From: Aedes albopictus
Taxonomy: Eukaryota; Arthropoda; Insecta; Diptera; Culicidae
Length of the DNA stretch: 64,000 bases
Direction: 5' to 3'
Assembly (NCBI RefSeq): GCF_035046485.1
Contig: NC_085138.1
Location: 44,861,464 to 44,925,463, forward strand
The notes under the pieces are model-generated. The model was not told the DNA's origin, did no database searches, and saw only the letters and a list, made by a program, of their open reading frames with translations. Positions 12,491-24,433 of the stretch are shown here, piece by piece (within the stretch, counting starts at the first letter, position 1; the number at the start of each line of letters is the position of its first letter). Both the position numbers and the translations under genes were made by a program.

Positions 12491-13643
12491 CAAAATGGTG
12501 CATGGAAGGCTTGGAAGAAGGCGTATGATGCTTGTGAGCTACATTACTTGTCTCCGTTATTCAAATATTATCAACATGTTGCATGGTTAGGTGCACGAAT
12601 TGCAAAAATGGTGCATAGAATACAAAATAAAAGTATTTTATGTGATGCTTACAACATAATGGTGCATCAGATGCCTAGATGATAAAATAAACGCTGAAAT
12701 GGTGCTTGGAAAGCTTTGATGGTGCATGAAATTTAATGATGGTGCATATCAGTATGATGCATTAGATTTCTAGTTGATTCAAAGATAGTGCATGAGATCA
12801 GCATAATGCGTGGATACCTAGATCATTCTGTGGATGCTTTGAACAAGGTACATGATGTTAGTGTGCTGTATTAGTTGTCACCGTTATTCAGCGACACTCG
12901 ACATTGTTTATGGCTAGGTGCACGAATTGCAAAAATGGTGCTTGGAATTCAATGTAGTGCCGAAGTCACCATGGTTCACGTACATGGATTACAGTTTTGG
13001 AAAACGAAATGCCAAAATGGTGCATGTTATTCGAATATGGTGCTCACATCACTGATTAGTTAAAAGATGGTGCGTGAGATTAGCCTAAAAATGATTGTGA
13101 GAACATCACGGTTGTGCATGAGACACTAAGAAATTGTATGTATCAGGGGTGCATTTGTTGCCACCATGATTCAATGATTCTCAACATTGGGTGGTTAGAT
13201 CTAAAATTAAGAATTGCAAAAATGATGCATAGAATTTAATGTGGTGCGGAAGTCAACAAGGATCAGGTACATGGAATACAATTGGGTGTATGATATGGCA
13301 AAATGGAGCTTATTAAATTCAAATGTGAATTAAATGCTTAGATGACGCGTGAGATGGTGCTTAGATATTTATGTGAGCATCACGGTGGTACATGGGATGC
13401 AAAGGAGCTACATGATGTTTGTATGGTGCATTAGTTTTACCATGATTGAATTATACTCAACATATTCCATATGTAGGTGCACGAATTGCAAACATGGTGC
13501 GGGAAACTCAATGCGGCACAGAAATCAACATAGTCCAGGTACAAGGAATGCTATTTTGTATGCGAAATGCCAAAATGGTGCATCAAATTCACTTGTGAAC
13601 CACATCATAATGGTGCATAAGATGCCTAGATAATATAGTGAAT

Positions 13644-14084
13644 ATTGCCGGGGCCCGTGGCGTAGTTGGTCACACGTTCGCTTCACATGCGGATGGTCAT
13701 GGGTTTGATTCCCAGCCCCGGCACTTGCAATTTTTCGTCAGTTGCTTTTCCCACGAGAGTAACTGACACTGACCCTCTTCTGAGCCCCATGGCTCAAACG
13801 GACCCGGATACCTGGACATCGGCGAACTGCTACTCATAATGGACCCCCCAATCGGACTGGAAAGGAACAACAGCCATCCATCATCATCCTTGTGCTCATC
13901 ATTCTACTAGGTATAAAGTAGAAAAACTGAAAGCAGCAGAAAGGCAACCAGTTCGATAAAGTAGAATAGATTCTAGGCGCAGTACAAAATATAGGTGCAG
14001 CTGTCAATTGAAGTTGCTCACGTAGTGCCCCAGTGGACAATAGAGCTGTAAATTAGGTTAAGTGATTAAAGAATAAAAAAAAAA
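13644..14084 (+). mobile_element. tRNA-derived SINE, Feilai-like, with 14-bp target duplication
   Basis: RNA polymerase III promoter boxes are visible: A box TGGCGTAGTTGG (13658-13669) and B box GGTTTGATTCC (13702-13712), followed by a tRNA-unrelated body of about 350 bp and an A-rich tail. The 14-bp sequence ATAATATAGTGAAT flanks it at 13630-13643 and 14085-14098, a perfect target duplication made by LINE-mediated retroposition. It interrupts the second 1.2-kb unit of the ATGGTGC array. The element resembles the Feilai SINEs of Aedes in layout; the family name is from memory and not tested by alignment. Confidence 0.88.
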
Positions 14085-14897
14085 ATAATATAGTGAATGC
14101 CAAAATGGTGGTTGGAAAGCTTTGAAGAAGGTGCATGATACTAGATGATGCATTAGTTGTCACCGTTTTTCAAAGCTTATGCTTAGGTGCACGAATTGGA
14201 AAAATGGTGCATAGCATACAAAAAAAATGTACTTTGTGTGATGCTCACGGTATTACAGTGCTTTAGATGCCTAGATAATATGATAAACGCTGAAATGGTG
14301 CTTGAAGAGCTGTGATGGTGCATGAAATTTCATGATGGTGCATATCAGTATGAGGTATTAGATATCTAACTGATAAAAAGACATTTCATGCGATCATCAT
14401 AATGCGTGGATACCTAGATCATTCTGTGGACATCATGATGGTGCATTGAAAGTTTTGAAGAAGGTGCATGATGTTAGTGTGCTGTATTAATCGTCACTGT
14501 TATTCAGTGATACTCGTTAATTTGTATGGCTAGGTGCACGAATTGCAAAAATGGTGCTCAGAATTCAATGTGGTGCTGAAGTCATCATGGTTCACGAACA
14601 TGGAATACAGTTTTGGAATACAAAATGCCAAAATGGTGCAATTTTTTCAAATGTGGTGCTGACATCACTGATTAGTTAGAAGATGGTGCGTGAGTTTAGC
14701 CTAGATGATTTTGAGAACATCATGGTTGTGCATGAGATACTAAGAAATTGTATGTGTCAATGGTGCACCATAGCTCAATGATTCTCAACATTGCGTGGTA
14801 AGGTGCAAGAATTGCAAAAATGGTGCATAGATTTTTTTATAGAAGGGGGGGCAGGTGCCCTCCCTTGCCCCCCCCTGTGCACGCTAGTGCTTGGGCA

Positions 14898-15049
14898 GCC
14901 GTAATGTTTGCTATTCATTTAGAATAATTATCATCTGTTTTACTCGTTTAGAGTCGTATTGTATTCATATGGAATGTTATGACAGTATAAGATTTGAGTA
15001 TAAGAATTTTTTTGAAACTACACCATAGACTTGCATGTTTTTCGTGAAA
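14898..15049. other. Right flank of the hAT-like element
   Basis: Short AT-rich stretch between the right target duplication and the next 12-bp array. No feature seen. Confidence 0.5.
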
Positions 15050-15990
15050 TCACATGGAACATTGGAAATCTCAGAAACAGTTTTGGATAAATCCCAGAAA
15101 GAACCCAATGGAGATACCTAAATATAGTTTTGAAGAAATTCCAAGAGATTTCCCAACGAAAAAGATATTCTCAAAGAAATTCCTGGAGGAATCTCAGAAA
15201 AAATACTCAAGGAGGATCCCTGCTGGAACTTCTGATGGAAGCCCAAAAAAAACTCCTGGTGAAAATACCATAAAAAAATTCAAGAAAAACTTCTGCGAAA
15301 ATCACAGAAGATGTTACCTCAGGAATAGGTAAAGATTTTCTAAAAAAAATTCAAGCCTTAACGAATCCTTGAATTTCAAAGAAAGCTAAATTCTTTCAAA
15401 ATTTCATAAAAGAATCTAAGGAATTGGAAGATTTTTAGAAGACACCTCAGAAATAACCCATCTATGAATCCCAAACGAACTTCTGGAGAATTGTTTAGAG
15501 ATAACAAAGATGAATCTTAAAAGACAGGCTAAAGAAACATTAGAAAAAAAGCTAACAGAAACCAAAAATGGAATTCCTAGAAGAATATCAATAGACAAGG
15601 AAGTTCCTAATGGATTTGTCGTAAAAAATACTGAAAGAATTAAAAAAAAATGTGGATGATTTCCAGAAGAAACCTTTAGAAAGGGACCCCTTCAGAAATC
15701 CTATAAACATCTCAACGAATTGTAAAAGAGGAAAATGCAGTAGAAGATTAGTTAACCAAGACTAAGGAATCCAAGGAGATACTCGTTGAGGAATCCTAAA
15801 AAAAAACTTCTGGAGTAATTCCTTGAGATTGCATAGCAGATTCCCAGAAGAAGCTCTTTAGAGGAATCTCCACAAAAATACTTCATAACGAATCCTTGGA
15901 GAATCTTACGATATGTAAACCAGTGGAATATCCCTGGAAGCAAATGCTGTACAATCTTTGGGATTCATCCTTCAGTTCTGGATGAATTTC
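15050..15990 (-). repeat. 12-bp array in opposite orientation
   Basis: Same family as 5940-11300 but reading CCTGGAGGAATT on the plus strand, highly diverged. Short open frames on either strand come from the repeat. Confidence 0.7.
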
Positions 15991-16889
15991 CGGACAGATT
16001 AAGACAACGAATCCCAAACCTAGAAAAGGTTGACGCTTTTATTAAATTTAAAAAAAAAAACAAAACAAAAAACTCCAATTGAGTCTTCGAGTATCAGGTA
16101 TCAATAGAGTCCTCTGGTATTTTAACCTCCGAATAATCGAGTCCTACCTGTACTGCTACGGCTGAAGATTTCCAGAAATGAGTTGCAAGGTAGTTTGGAC
16201 AACTCAGTACAGACAAATGCAAGAAATTCAGTGAACATAGATGATTTAGATTTTAGACCTGAAGTTCTGAACTTCACAGCGTAGACATGAAGTTCCGAAC
16301 TTCACCGAATATTAGATGACTTGGATTAACCCGAATAAACTACGAGATTTGAAGAAGTTCACGTATTTGGCCAGTGACTATGTAGTTTGACAGTGCCCGG
16401 ACAACGACGCCTCCTATGCACGACTTTCGGATACCCTTGAGGGCCAAGTTTGACAACCCTCAGTACTTTTAGGAGATGTCTTGGGCACCCACGATGTCAC
16501 TAGTATGATGTCCATTTACGATTCTCTGCGTTTGTCTTGCATAAAGTTTCCTCAGTTTCTTGTCGGTTTTTGTCGTTTTATGTTGTTACTAGCCATTTGG
16601 CATAAGAATAATCTGGTAGAATCTACGCGTTCCTCCAGGTATTTATCGTTTTCGGAGTTCCTTCGACAATTCTTTTAAGAGTTTACTCAAAAAAAAATCA
16701 AATATTTCGTGTTTCCTTCAAAGAGCGTATGGAAGCATTGAACGTGTCCGTGTCTTTTTAAATATTTCCCTCAGTATTTTTATCTGAAATTCTTCAAAAG
16801 TTGTTATTTTTTTTTATTTTAGCAGTTGATTCGCAATGAAATTCTGAAAAAAAATGGCTGCAGTCATTTCTGCAGGAATTTCTGACTTC
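15991..16889. other. Low-repeat segment with paired palindromes
   Basis: Contains an A-rich run near 16050 and two near-identical 17-bp palindromes, TGAAGTTCTGAACTTCA (16260-16276) and TGAAGTTCCGAACTTCA (16288-16304), 28 bp apart start to start. A 65-codon plus-strand frame begins near 16481 with no supporting signal. No gene recognised. Confidence 0.45.
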
Positions 16890-18850
16890 TGCAGAGGTTC
16901 CTGAAGGAACATTTAGAGAAAATTTTAAATGAACTTAATTTCGAGATGAGTTCCTAGACGAATGTCTAAAATAATTCTCTCTGGAACAATTTCGAAAGGT
17001 ATTAAAAGAAAAAAATCAGAAAGAATTTCTTGATGGATTCTTGTACAATCTCCTAGAGTAACTCCTCAAGAAAATACAACAGAAACCCCATCACTTCTAG
17101 ATAAATTTTAAATGAAACGACATCAGCAGCTTTTGAAGAATCAAGAAGAATTCCTGGAACAACTTCTACACAAGCTGCTAGAGCAATTCCAGCGGAAACT
17201 CCTGGAGGAATCCTTGCAGGGACTTCTGGAATAATTACCGAAGAGACCACCGGAGAAGTTCGAAAAGGGAATCCTCAAGGAATTTCTGAAGAAAGTTCTT
17301 GAATATTAATCGTAAAATAGAGTAAGAGCCCCTAATTGATCTCCTGAGGGTATTTCTACAGAACCACTCGAATGAAACCCAAGAGAAAGTCTTTGAGAGA
17401 TTAATGAGAAACAGACTCATTCGGAAATTCCTAATAACTGCAGAAGTATCATCCGGAAGTGCTTGAGAAACCTCCTGAAGGAATTCCAGTAAAAAATTCT
17501 GGTGATATTCCGAGAAGAACTCCTAAAAGAACCATTGAAAAAAAATCATCAATTCCAGGAGGAATCCTTGGAGGAATCTATAGAGGAATCTCAGCAGAAA
17601 TTTCTAGCAGATATCCATCAGTCATGCCTGGAGGAATTCCAACTCCAAGAGGATTTCTCTAACAATTCTCCAACACTTTCTCTTGAAACTCTTCTAGGGA
17701 AATCTGGCTGCTCCGGAACTTCCCCTTAGAATTCCTTTAGGATTTCCTTCTGATATTCTTGAAGTTCTTCCAGGAATTCCTGCTCCTCCTTCTTTCAGAG
17801 ATTTTTTCAAAGATTCCTCTAGTGACTACTGCTAGGATTCCTAAAGGAATACTTACTTTTCAAGCATTTTCAGCAGGAATATCTCCAATTATTGCTCCTG
17901 AGAGTCCTCAAGAAATTTCTGGAGGATTCACTGCAGGTATTGCATGGTAAACCTAGAAACAAAAAATCCTAGAAGATTACTACCAAAAATGTCTAGAACC
18001 GTCCTGGAGCAATCTCAGCAGAAGTCCCTAAAATAATCTCAGGAGGCTTCCCAGTAGGAATGCTAACATTCTGGAAAAATTCAAGAACAAATAATAGCAG
18101 GAGTGTCTAGTGGTAATGCCAGAAGAATTCTCGGATAAATCCATGCGGAAATTTTCGGAGAAATCCCAAGAGGAATTCCCGAAAGAAATATTGGAAAGTA
18201 GCTAGGGAGAAACTACAGGAGGGAGGATCTGGAGGAATCCATGGAGAAATCCTTTGAGGTGCCTCAACAAGAATTTCGGAAAGAATCTCATCAGGTAATC
18301 CTGGACGATTTTCGAAAGAAGTATCTGAAGATATCCTTAAAGAAATCACTGGAGCATTTGTTGCGGTATTTTTTGGAAAAATCATGAAGAAATTCTTGAA
18401 GAAATTCCTACACGAAGTGCAAGAGGAATACCTGGAGGAACTTCAAGTGAAGTTGAAGATTTTTCTTCAAAAATCACATCAGGAATTTCTAGAGAATCCC
18501 ATCAGGCATTTATGAAGGTATTCGTAGAGAAATATTTGAATAAATCCTCTTGGAATACCTCGACAAATTCCTGATGGGAAAAATCTAAAAAATCTTGCTG
18601 GGATTGCAACCTTTACTCCAAGGATTCTCATGCATATCCTTCCTTTCATTCCTCCAGATTTTTCCAGAGACTTATCCGAGAATTCCTGAAAAAGTTTCTC
18701 TGAGAGTATCTCAGATATTCCTCCAAGAATCCTTGCTAGGATTTTTCATGCAATTCCAGCTGGAATTTCTCGTGTAATTGGTCTCAGAAGTCTTCCCAAG
18801 AATCCTAGAGGATTCTCAGCAGTAATTGTCTAGAGACGCAAAATTTTAGT
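16890..18850. repeat. 12-bp arrays of mixed orientation
   Basis: Degenerate 12-mers run mostly as GGAATTTCTGGA-type from 16890 to 17600, switch strand around 17640-17950, return at 17950-18560, and switch again to 18830. The orientation changes imply inversions or independent blocks. Translated frames are low-complexity and not coding. Confidence 0.7.
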
Positions 18851-18901
18851 CTCTCCGATTCTTCTTACTCGGATTGAGGATTCTCCCAACCTAAAAAAGC
18901 C

Positions 18902-19138
18902 ATGACCACAGAAGAGACTCAAGAAAGACAGGCCTTTCATGTATCATGTATCCAAACAAAGATGGCCATGGACGGGTATGATGATTCCCAGTTCCTCTGC
19001 GGGGAAAACCAAGTGTGCCATGTCGAGAAGGACCTAATCCTCATGCTAATCACAAACAACTGCACACGTTACATTTATTCTTGTTTGAAAACACTCGACT
19101 GCACCGTTTGTTCGTATGCACCGTGTTTGAATGTTTAA
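18902..19138 (+). other. 78-codon open frame, unrecognised
   Basis: An ATG in an acceptable context (AAGCCATGACC) opens a frame starting MTTEETQERQAFHVSC and ending at TAA. It contains several cysteines but no motif I recognise. It sits between an array and a MITE, has no splice signals, and could be a decayed transposon piece or chance. Confidence 0.15.
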
Positions 19139-19182
19139 ATGTACTGTAACAGTTATTGAGTAAGAAATGTAATGAAGTTATG

Positions 19183-19636
19183 TAGGGTAAGTGTACCAAT
19201 TATGGCTATTATAGTAATAATTATAATAGTACCAATTATTTGCCATAGTTAATTTTCACCTTTTAACGATGTAAATCAACAAGAAAAATTTTGTGAACAA
19301 CAGATCACGTTCACAAAAGATAGTCGCACTCATTTAAATTCCACATTTTCCTCAAATCATGGTAGAAATAAATCATTTTCCTTAAAATGTAGGCTTCCTT
19401 GCACCCTTTTTCGCCATAGTGTACCAGTTATGGCTAACCCCATAAAGAATGCATGCAAATAGTGCGAAAAGGAACCGAAGTTAAAAAATGTAACCATAAC
19501 TGGTACAGGGTTCCTATCATTGGCACACGCTTTAATCAATACTACAAGTAGTTATTGATGACATTCGTTGGTCTTCTCGTTATTTTTGTATAAAAAGCTT
19601 TCCTTAGGTAGTACCATAATTGATACACGCACCCTA
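19183..19636. mobile_element. TA-flanked MITE, Tc1/mariner-like termini, about 450 bp
   Basis: The left end (TAGGGTAAGTGTACCAATTA at 19183) and the reverse complement of the right end (TAGGGTGCGTGTATCAATTA ending at 19636) agree in all but a few positions. Both begin with TA, which fits TA target duplication. An inner inverted pair (GTACCAGTTATGG near 19422 and its complement near 19491) adds secondary structure. No coding capacity. Confidence 0.8.
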
Positions 19637-20462
19637 TACTAACTTATCTTTTAAGAAGCGCAGCTCAATTCCACATTAAAGTGGTGTTCGATGAAAATGA
19701 ACACACTAGGAATAGCTCGCCCATATCGTCATCATCGTTGTTATGCAACACAGTCTGTTGGTGTGTAAGACGTAAATACGCTGCTTCAGCAATTAACCAA
19801 CTCCCCGATTTCCACGAATTGTACGATGCGTAATGTGATACTATTTTTTCGGCGTTTTTTCCCCCGCGCAACAATAACAAACCATAACAAAGCCTAAAAG
19901 GAGAAGAAGAATTAAGAGACGCCGTCGATGAAGGGTCGTATTGAATCCTAATTGCATCTAAATGTGCTTATAATGGCATAATGGAATGGGCATTCCTCGA
20001 CTTCCAATGCTTCTAATCGATGTGATAGCTTTTGAATTGAATCTATTGTCAGGTTCGAAGAAGTCAAATTTTCTCCGGAATATTAGTCAGTAAACGAACG
20101 TTATTAGCGGTGGTTGATGATTTGGATGGGGTTTGTATATGAAACCAGGATTTGATGGCATTTCTATTCTATTGCTCCATACACAAGAAGAAATTGGGGT
20201 ATTTGAATCACAACTAGAAAACATAAGAAATGAAATTTAAATAACAAACTTGCGTGTTATGCCTCGAGCATGTGTGCTTGCCAATGCCAACAAGACGTGT
20301 GTCTTGCCTAAACGTACCAATCAGTTGAAAAAAATCCATTGTTAAGTTGATATGTATGTAGCATGATTAACCGTCTCCTATGATGGATGTTTGTAAAGCA
20401 CTACATTGTATGCCAGTGGATATTTTCGTCTGAGAAATGAGAACCACAAACCATCCACCTAC
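19637..20462. other. Putative intron or intergenic sequence, no feature
   Basis: No repeat or exon recognised. If the minus-strand exon at 20463-20584 is real, this is the start of its first intron. Confidence 0.4.
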
Positions 20463-20584
20463 CTGTTCACCTCCTCGTGCCAGTCCGGCTCCGTCGAGAT
20501 GGCCGCCCACTTATCGTTCTCGATCGCAATCGACACCATCGATGCCTCGCTGAGGCACTGCTTCAATCGTTCCGACGACGACAT
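20463..20584 (-). CDS. Candidate first coding exon with ATG and splice donor
   Basis: On the minus strand an ATG at 20584, in context GGGACCATGTC, opens 40 codons starting MSSSERLKQCLSEASM and ending ...EPDWHEEVN plus two bases. It stops at a consensus donor CAG|GTAGGT. Codon use has high GC at third positions and the peptide is of balanced, non-repetitive composition, unlike everything in the arrays. The frame meets a stop immediately inside the putative intron, as expected of a real exon edge. The plus-strand frames over the same bases look like shadows. I do not recognise the family; the WHEEV ending suggests a soluble helical protein but no function is claimed. The following exon must lie below 20463 or outside the window. 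Confidence 0.55.
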
Positions 20585-21239
20585 GGTCCCAACCGTGCAC
20601 AACAGGCCTATCATGCGTACCTACGGAACCAGAACACCCACCGATCCTATTCTTCCACCGAAAAACTGAACGAACAGTGTTTCTCGTCACTTGATTCCCT
20701 AATCAAAGCAGGACATGATTGCCGCGGTCTTCTCCACCACCACTGCTCCTAGCACAAACAAAAACCCAGCAGTCGGTCCGGTCTCTGACCGGTTCGGGAC
20801 TGTGTTGACAATGACAGCTAATTAAGCTGTCACTTTTGATCCACCACCACCATCACCAGCAGCACCACCATTCTTTGTTTGACACTTTTTAGCTCGTTTT
20901 CCACCATGCTGCAGCGCGCTTTTGAAGGTGAAAATTTCTACGATTCTTCTTCGCACTTCCGAACAAAAAAATCCCCGTCAAATCAAACAAAAGAGGAAAA
21001 CAAAATTACCGAATTTTTCGCACCCCGGTGTCGTTCGACAAAAAAAGCTCGTCGCAGTAGGCTGACTGGCGCACGGCAGCGTGGTGGGTAACCATGCGAA
21101 CCCTTCTCGACGCGGACTCGACTACTGTGGTTGAGACGAGGCGACTTTTGCTCGATGCGGTCGGTGGTCTGCTTGTCAACTACCCAGCTACCTAATCACC
21201 TCGCATCGGGAGCAGATGCTGCACGGACTGGTGTTCTTC
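20585..21239 (-). promoter_or_regulatory. Putative 5' untranslated and promoter region
   Basis: Upstream of the candidate first exon the sequence is low in repeats and CpG-richer. It carries two clean dyads: CCGGTC-TCT-GACCGG (20778-20792) and TGACAGCT-TAATT-AGCTGTCA read on the minus strand (20812-20832). The latter frames an ATTA homeodomain-like core. No TATA box is evident. The region ends at the border of the 9.3-kb TA element. Confidence 0.3.
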
Positions 21240-24200
21240 TAAAGTGACCAGATGTCGATTTAAGTACTTTGTATTGCGGTTTATTAAGTATTGGGGATAT
21301 TGAGATTTCAGAAACATCCACTTATTTTGTATACAACGACAAAAATAGATAAATGAGGAACAAGAAAATAAACCATTTCTCAAAGTCGTCTCACATTCGA
21401 CCCATTCTCGACTCACTATCGACTCTCAAATTTTTCTCACCTTACTTTCGATATACCCTACATTAGAATCAATCAAGATAAATATATTCACGGCTCACTC
21501 TCGACCATAAATATATTCACGTTCCGCTCGACTCACTTTAGAGCGAATACCAACTAAATGTCGACTCATGCTCGAACCCTTCCAGATTTACTCATTTCAC
21601 TGGAATTTCTGTTGACACTCGCAACTCACTATCGAACTATTCACGACTCACTATTTAAACTTTTGATTCAACATCTACTCATTTTCGTTTCAGTTTCTAA
21701 CTCACTTTAAAAATGATGTGAACTGATAACTTTCTATGATCGTTACTAACTCACTTTCGACTCACCCCCCATTCACTCATCACTGATTTTTCAATCCCTT
21801 ACGGCTCAATTTTTTCAAAACTATCAGTTTTATAGTTTGAAATTTAAAAAAATATCAACTTGTCGTATAGATACAAAAAAATATAATTGAGAACTGAAGG
21901 ATGATTACTTCTTCGTCTCACAGTCAACTCATTCTCGTTAAATATTCTGCTTATTTTCAGCTGACCAATTGTTCAATTGGTTCATTCACTCGATTCATCC
22001 ACGCTTTACTTCTCATGTTCATCTCGCATTCAACTCACTTTAGACTGACTAACTGAGTTTCAATTTATGTTCGACTCATTCCAGATTTGCTCTTTTCATT
22101 CTTAACTTATTTATATTACAACTCGCGACTCACTATCAAACTATTCAGGACTTACTCTAGAGGCTTCTCACTTTTGCTTCAGTTCTAACTCGCTTTATAA
22201 ATTATGTCGACTGATAAATATCAGTCAGTGATTGCATTCCACACTGTTAGAAGCGAATAAGATTCTCAACTCAACTCATCTCAACCGTAAGTGATTCTAT
22301 CTCCATCGATCAATTCACTTTAATTTATCTTTTTCGCTTAACTTACTTTAGAACGACTACCAAGTGAACGTTGGCTCATACTTGATTCCATCCAGCATTA
22401 CTCATTTGATTCTTGACTTAAATTCTTGTTGTCACTTGGGACACACTATCAAACTTTTCACGACTCACTGTTTCAATTCAATTAGTTTGTTTCACTTCTA
22501 GTTCACTTTAGAATTGATTTCTACTGATAGCTCTCAGCGATTGTAACAAACTCACTATCGACTTCACTATTTTCACTATTAAATTTTGAATTACCATCAC
22601 ATCCCTACGACTCAATCTTGTGAACACTTTCATTACTTTAGTTTTTTTTTAGTTTGAGAATAAAAAAAAACATCCGCTTGTCTTGTGAATACAAAAAAAA
22701 AGATAAACAATAATTTCCTAATCTCACAGTCGACTTGTTCTCGTTAGATATTCTACTCATTTACAACTCACACTGGAGTTTCAAGTTCACACCAAACTTA
22801 TTCTCGACTCACACGATTCAGTCACGATTCACTACTCATGCTCAATTCGCATTCCACTTGCTTTAGGCTGACTTAATATTTGAGTCTCAAATTTTGCTTT
22901 ACTAATTCCAGATTAATTCTTCTCACCCATGACTTATTCTTGTTGGCAGTCGCGGCTCATTATCAAACTACTCACGACTCACTCTAGAATCTCTTCATTA
23001 AATATCTGCTTTTTTACTTTTTTTTCAATTCTAACTCGCTTTTCCATTATCCGTCGACTAATAACTGCCAGTCGGTGATTGTATTCCACTCATGTCTCAC
23101 TCTCAATTCACTCTTGACTGGTTCTAGAACTTACTCTAGACACACTGACGTAAGTTACCTTCGTTTAATTATCAAATCTATTTTAACTTGTTTGCGAGTC
23201 ACTCACGACTCACTTCATGTTCATTTTCGAACCACTATCAAAGCCCTGATGAGTGTTTTCTCATTCACGACTCATTCGTGTTCCATTATCAGTTCATTTC
23301 CAAATGTTTTTATTTCTTACTATCGACATTCTCACTGCTCATACTTAACTCACTCTAGATTCGCTGTATTTACATTTTCCATTCTTGACTCTCTTTCCAT
23401 CATCTCTCATTCTGCTTCTAACTCACTTTAGACTTGCTTACAACTGATTATCAACTAAATCTCATCCTATGCTCGAACTACTTCAGACATAAGTCGTTAT
23501 CAACTCATCCTTTACCTAATGTTCCTCAATTCGTGACTCACTATCATATAACTCATGCCTCATTCTTAAGAAAACTTCTACTCTATTTCGATTCAGCCTA
23601 GCTGGCTTGATTGTCGATTCTCGTCTTGTCATTGCCCATATGACTTTTTCCTCACTCATAACCCATTCGCGGTACATTATAGGTTCAATTTAAACCACAT
23701 TTTTCTCTTACGTTCGTTTTATCACTTCTCTAGACTTACTTTCAACTGAGTATCAACAGCTTCTCGGATAATATTCGATTCTCTCTACATAATTATCTCA
23801 CTCTTGTCTCATTCTCGGTTCACTTTCAACCATTTGGTACCTCTCGTATCACTTCTAACATACTTTAGACTAGCTTTCGACTGTTTATCAATTGAATCTC
23901 AACTTATGCTCGAATCACTCTTGGTTGAGTTAATATCAACTCATTCTTGACCTACTCATCTCGAATTGGTGACTCACTAGTAAATAACTCATTCCTCGTT
24001 TTCAGTCAGTTTCTTCTCACTCTCGCTTCAGTCTTACATCACTTCAGAATCTACAACCAAGGTGTAAACTCACTAAGGTTTTATTCCTCACTCACTTTAA
24101 ACTCACTCATTCTCAACTCACTTTCAACGACATCTCTTTTACTTTTGTTTTATCACTTCAAGCATTTCAGACTTATTCTCAACTGACTATCAAAAGAATC

Positions 24201-24342
24201 TCTACTCGTCTCACTCTTTTGGTTTATTCCCAAATTAGTAAAGAATTAACTCATAAATCATTCTACTCGAATATTTTTCGAATTACTATCACATCTTCAG
24301 ATCTTTCTCGACTTGTTTTGGACTCACTCTTCATATATTAAC

Positions 24343-24433
24343 CCTCCTAAGATGTTAGGATTTTCGCACCACGATGGCGTAGTGTACGTTCAGCGTGCCT
24401 GTCTGGGTCATAGACCCCAACATCCTGCTAGGG
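24343..24433. mobile_element. piggyBac-like MITE, 91 bp, TTAA target
   Basis: Flanked by TTAA on both sides (24339-24342, 24434-24437), with termini CCCTCCTAAGATGTT and AACATCCTGCTAGGG that are imperfect inverted repeats. TTAA duplication is diagnostic of piggyBac-type transposition. It interrupts the 11-bp array cleanly. Confidence 0.85.

Larger units (their letters stand above)
11301..14830 (+). repeat. ATGGTGC-rich array with about 1.2-kb higher-order unit
   Basis: About 35 copies of ATGGTGC occur at irregular spacing, usually as AAAATGGTGCAT or GATGGTGCAT. Larger blocks repeat: 12179-12370 aligns with about 13410-13625, and 12691-13245 with about 14290-14830. The second offset becomes about 1.2 kb once the inserted SINE is removed. 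Open frames here (up to 167 codons) translate repeated KCQNGASNSNVNHIIMVHK-type blocks and are repeat by-products. Confidence 0.85.
5604..14889. mobile_element. Giant non-autonomous hAT-like element carrying satellite arrays
   Basis: The first 17 bp (CACTAGCGTGCGCAGGG, 5604-5620) match the reverse complement of the last 17 (14873-14889) with one mismatch. The similarity continues through a G-rich stretch into GGGCACC on both sides. The flanks CTTGGGCA at 5596-5603 and 14890-14897 are a perfect 8-bp target duplication, as expected for the hAT superfamily. The 9286-bp interior encodes no recognisable transposase. It consists of ATGGTGC-rich subterminal DNA at both ends, a 5.4-kb 12-bp array, and a 3.5-kb array with a 1.2-kb higher-order unit. 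It must have been moved by a transposase made elsewhere. The 8-bp duplication and termini are seen; the hAT assignment is inferred from them. Confidence 0.85.

Noticed and set aside
12179..12682. 167-codon plus-strand frame
   Set aside because: Its repeated blocks are the exact 75-bp duplication and ATGGTGC words of a tandem array.
13655..13725. A possible tRNA gene (A and B boxes present)
   Set aside because: The boxes belong to a 441-bp SINE with an A-rich tail and 14-bp target duplication; no proper cloverleaf was derived.
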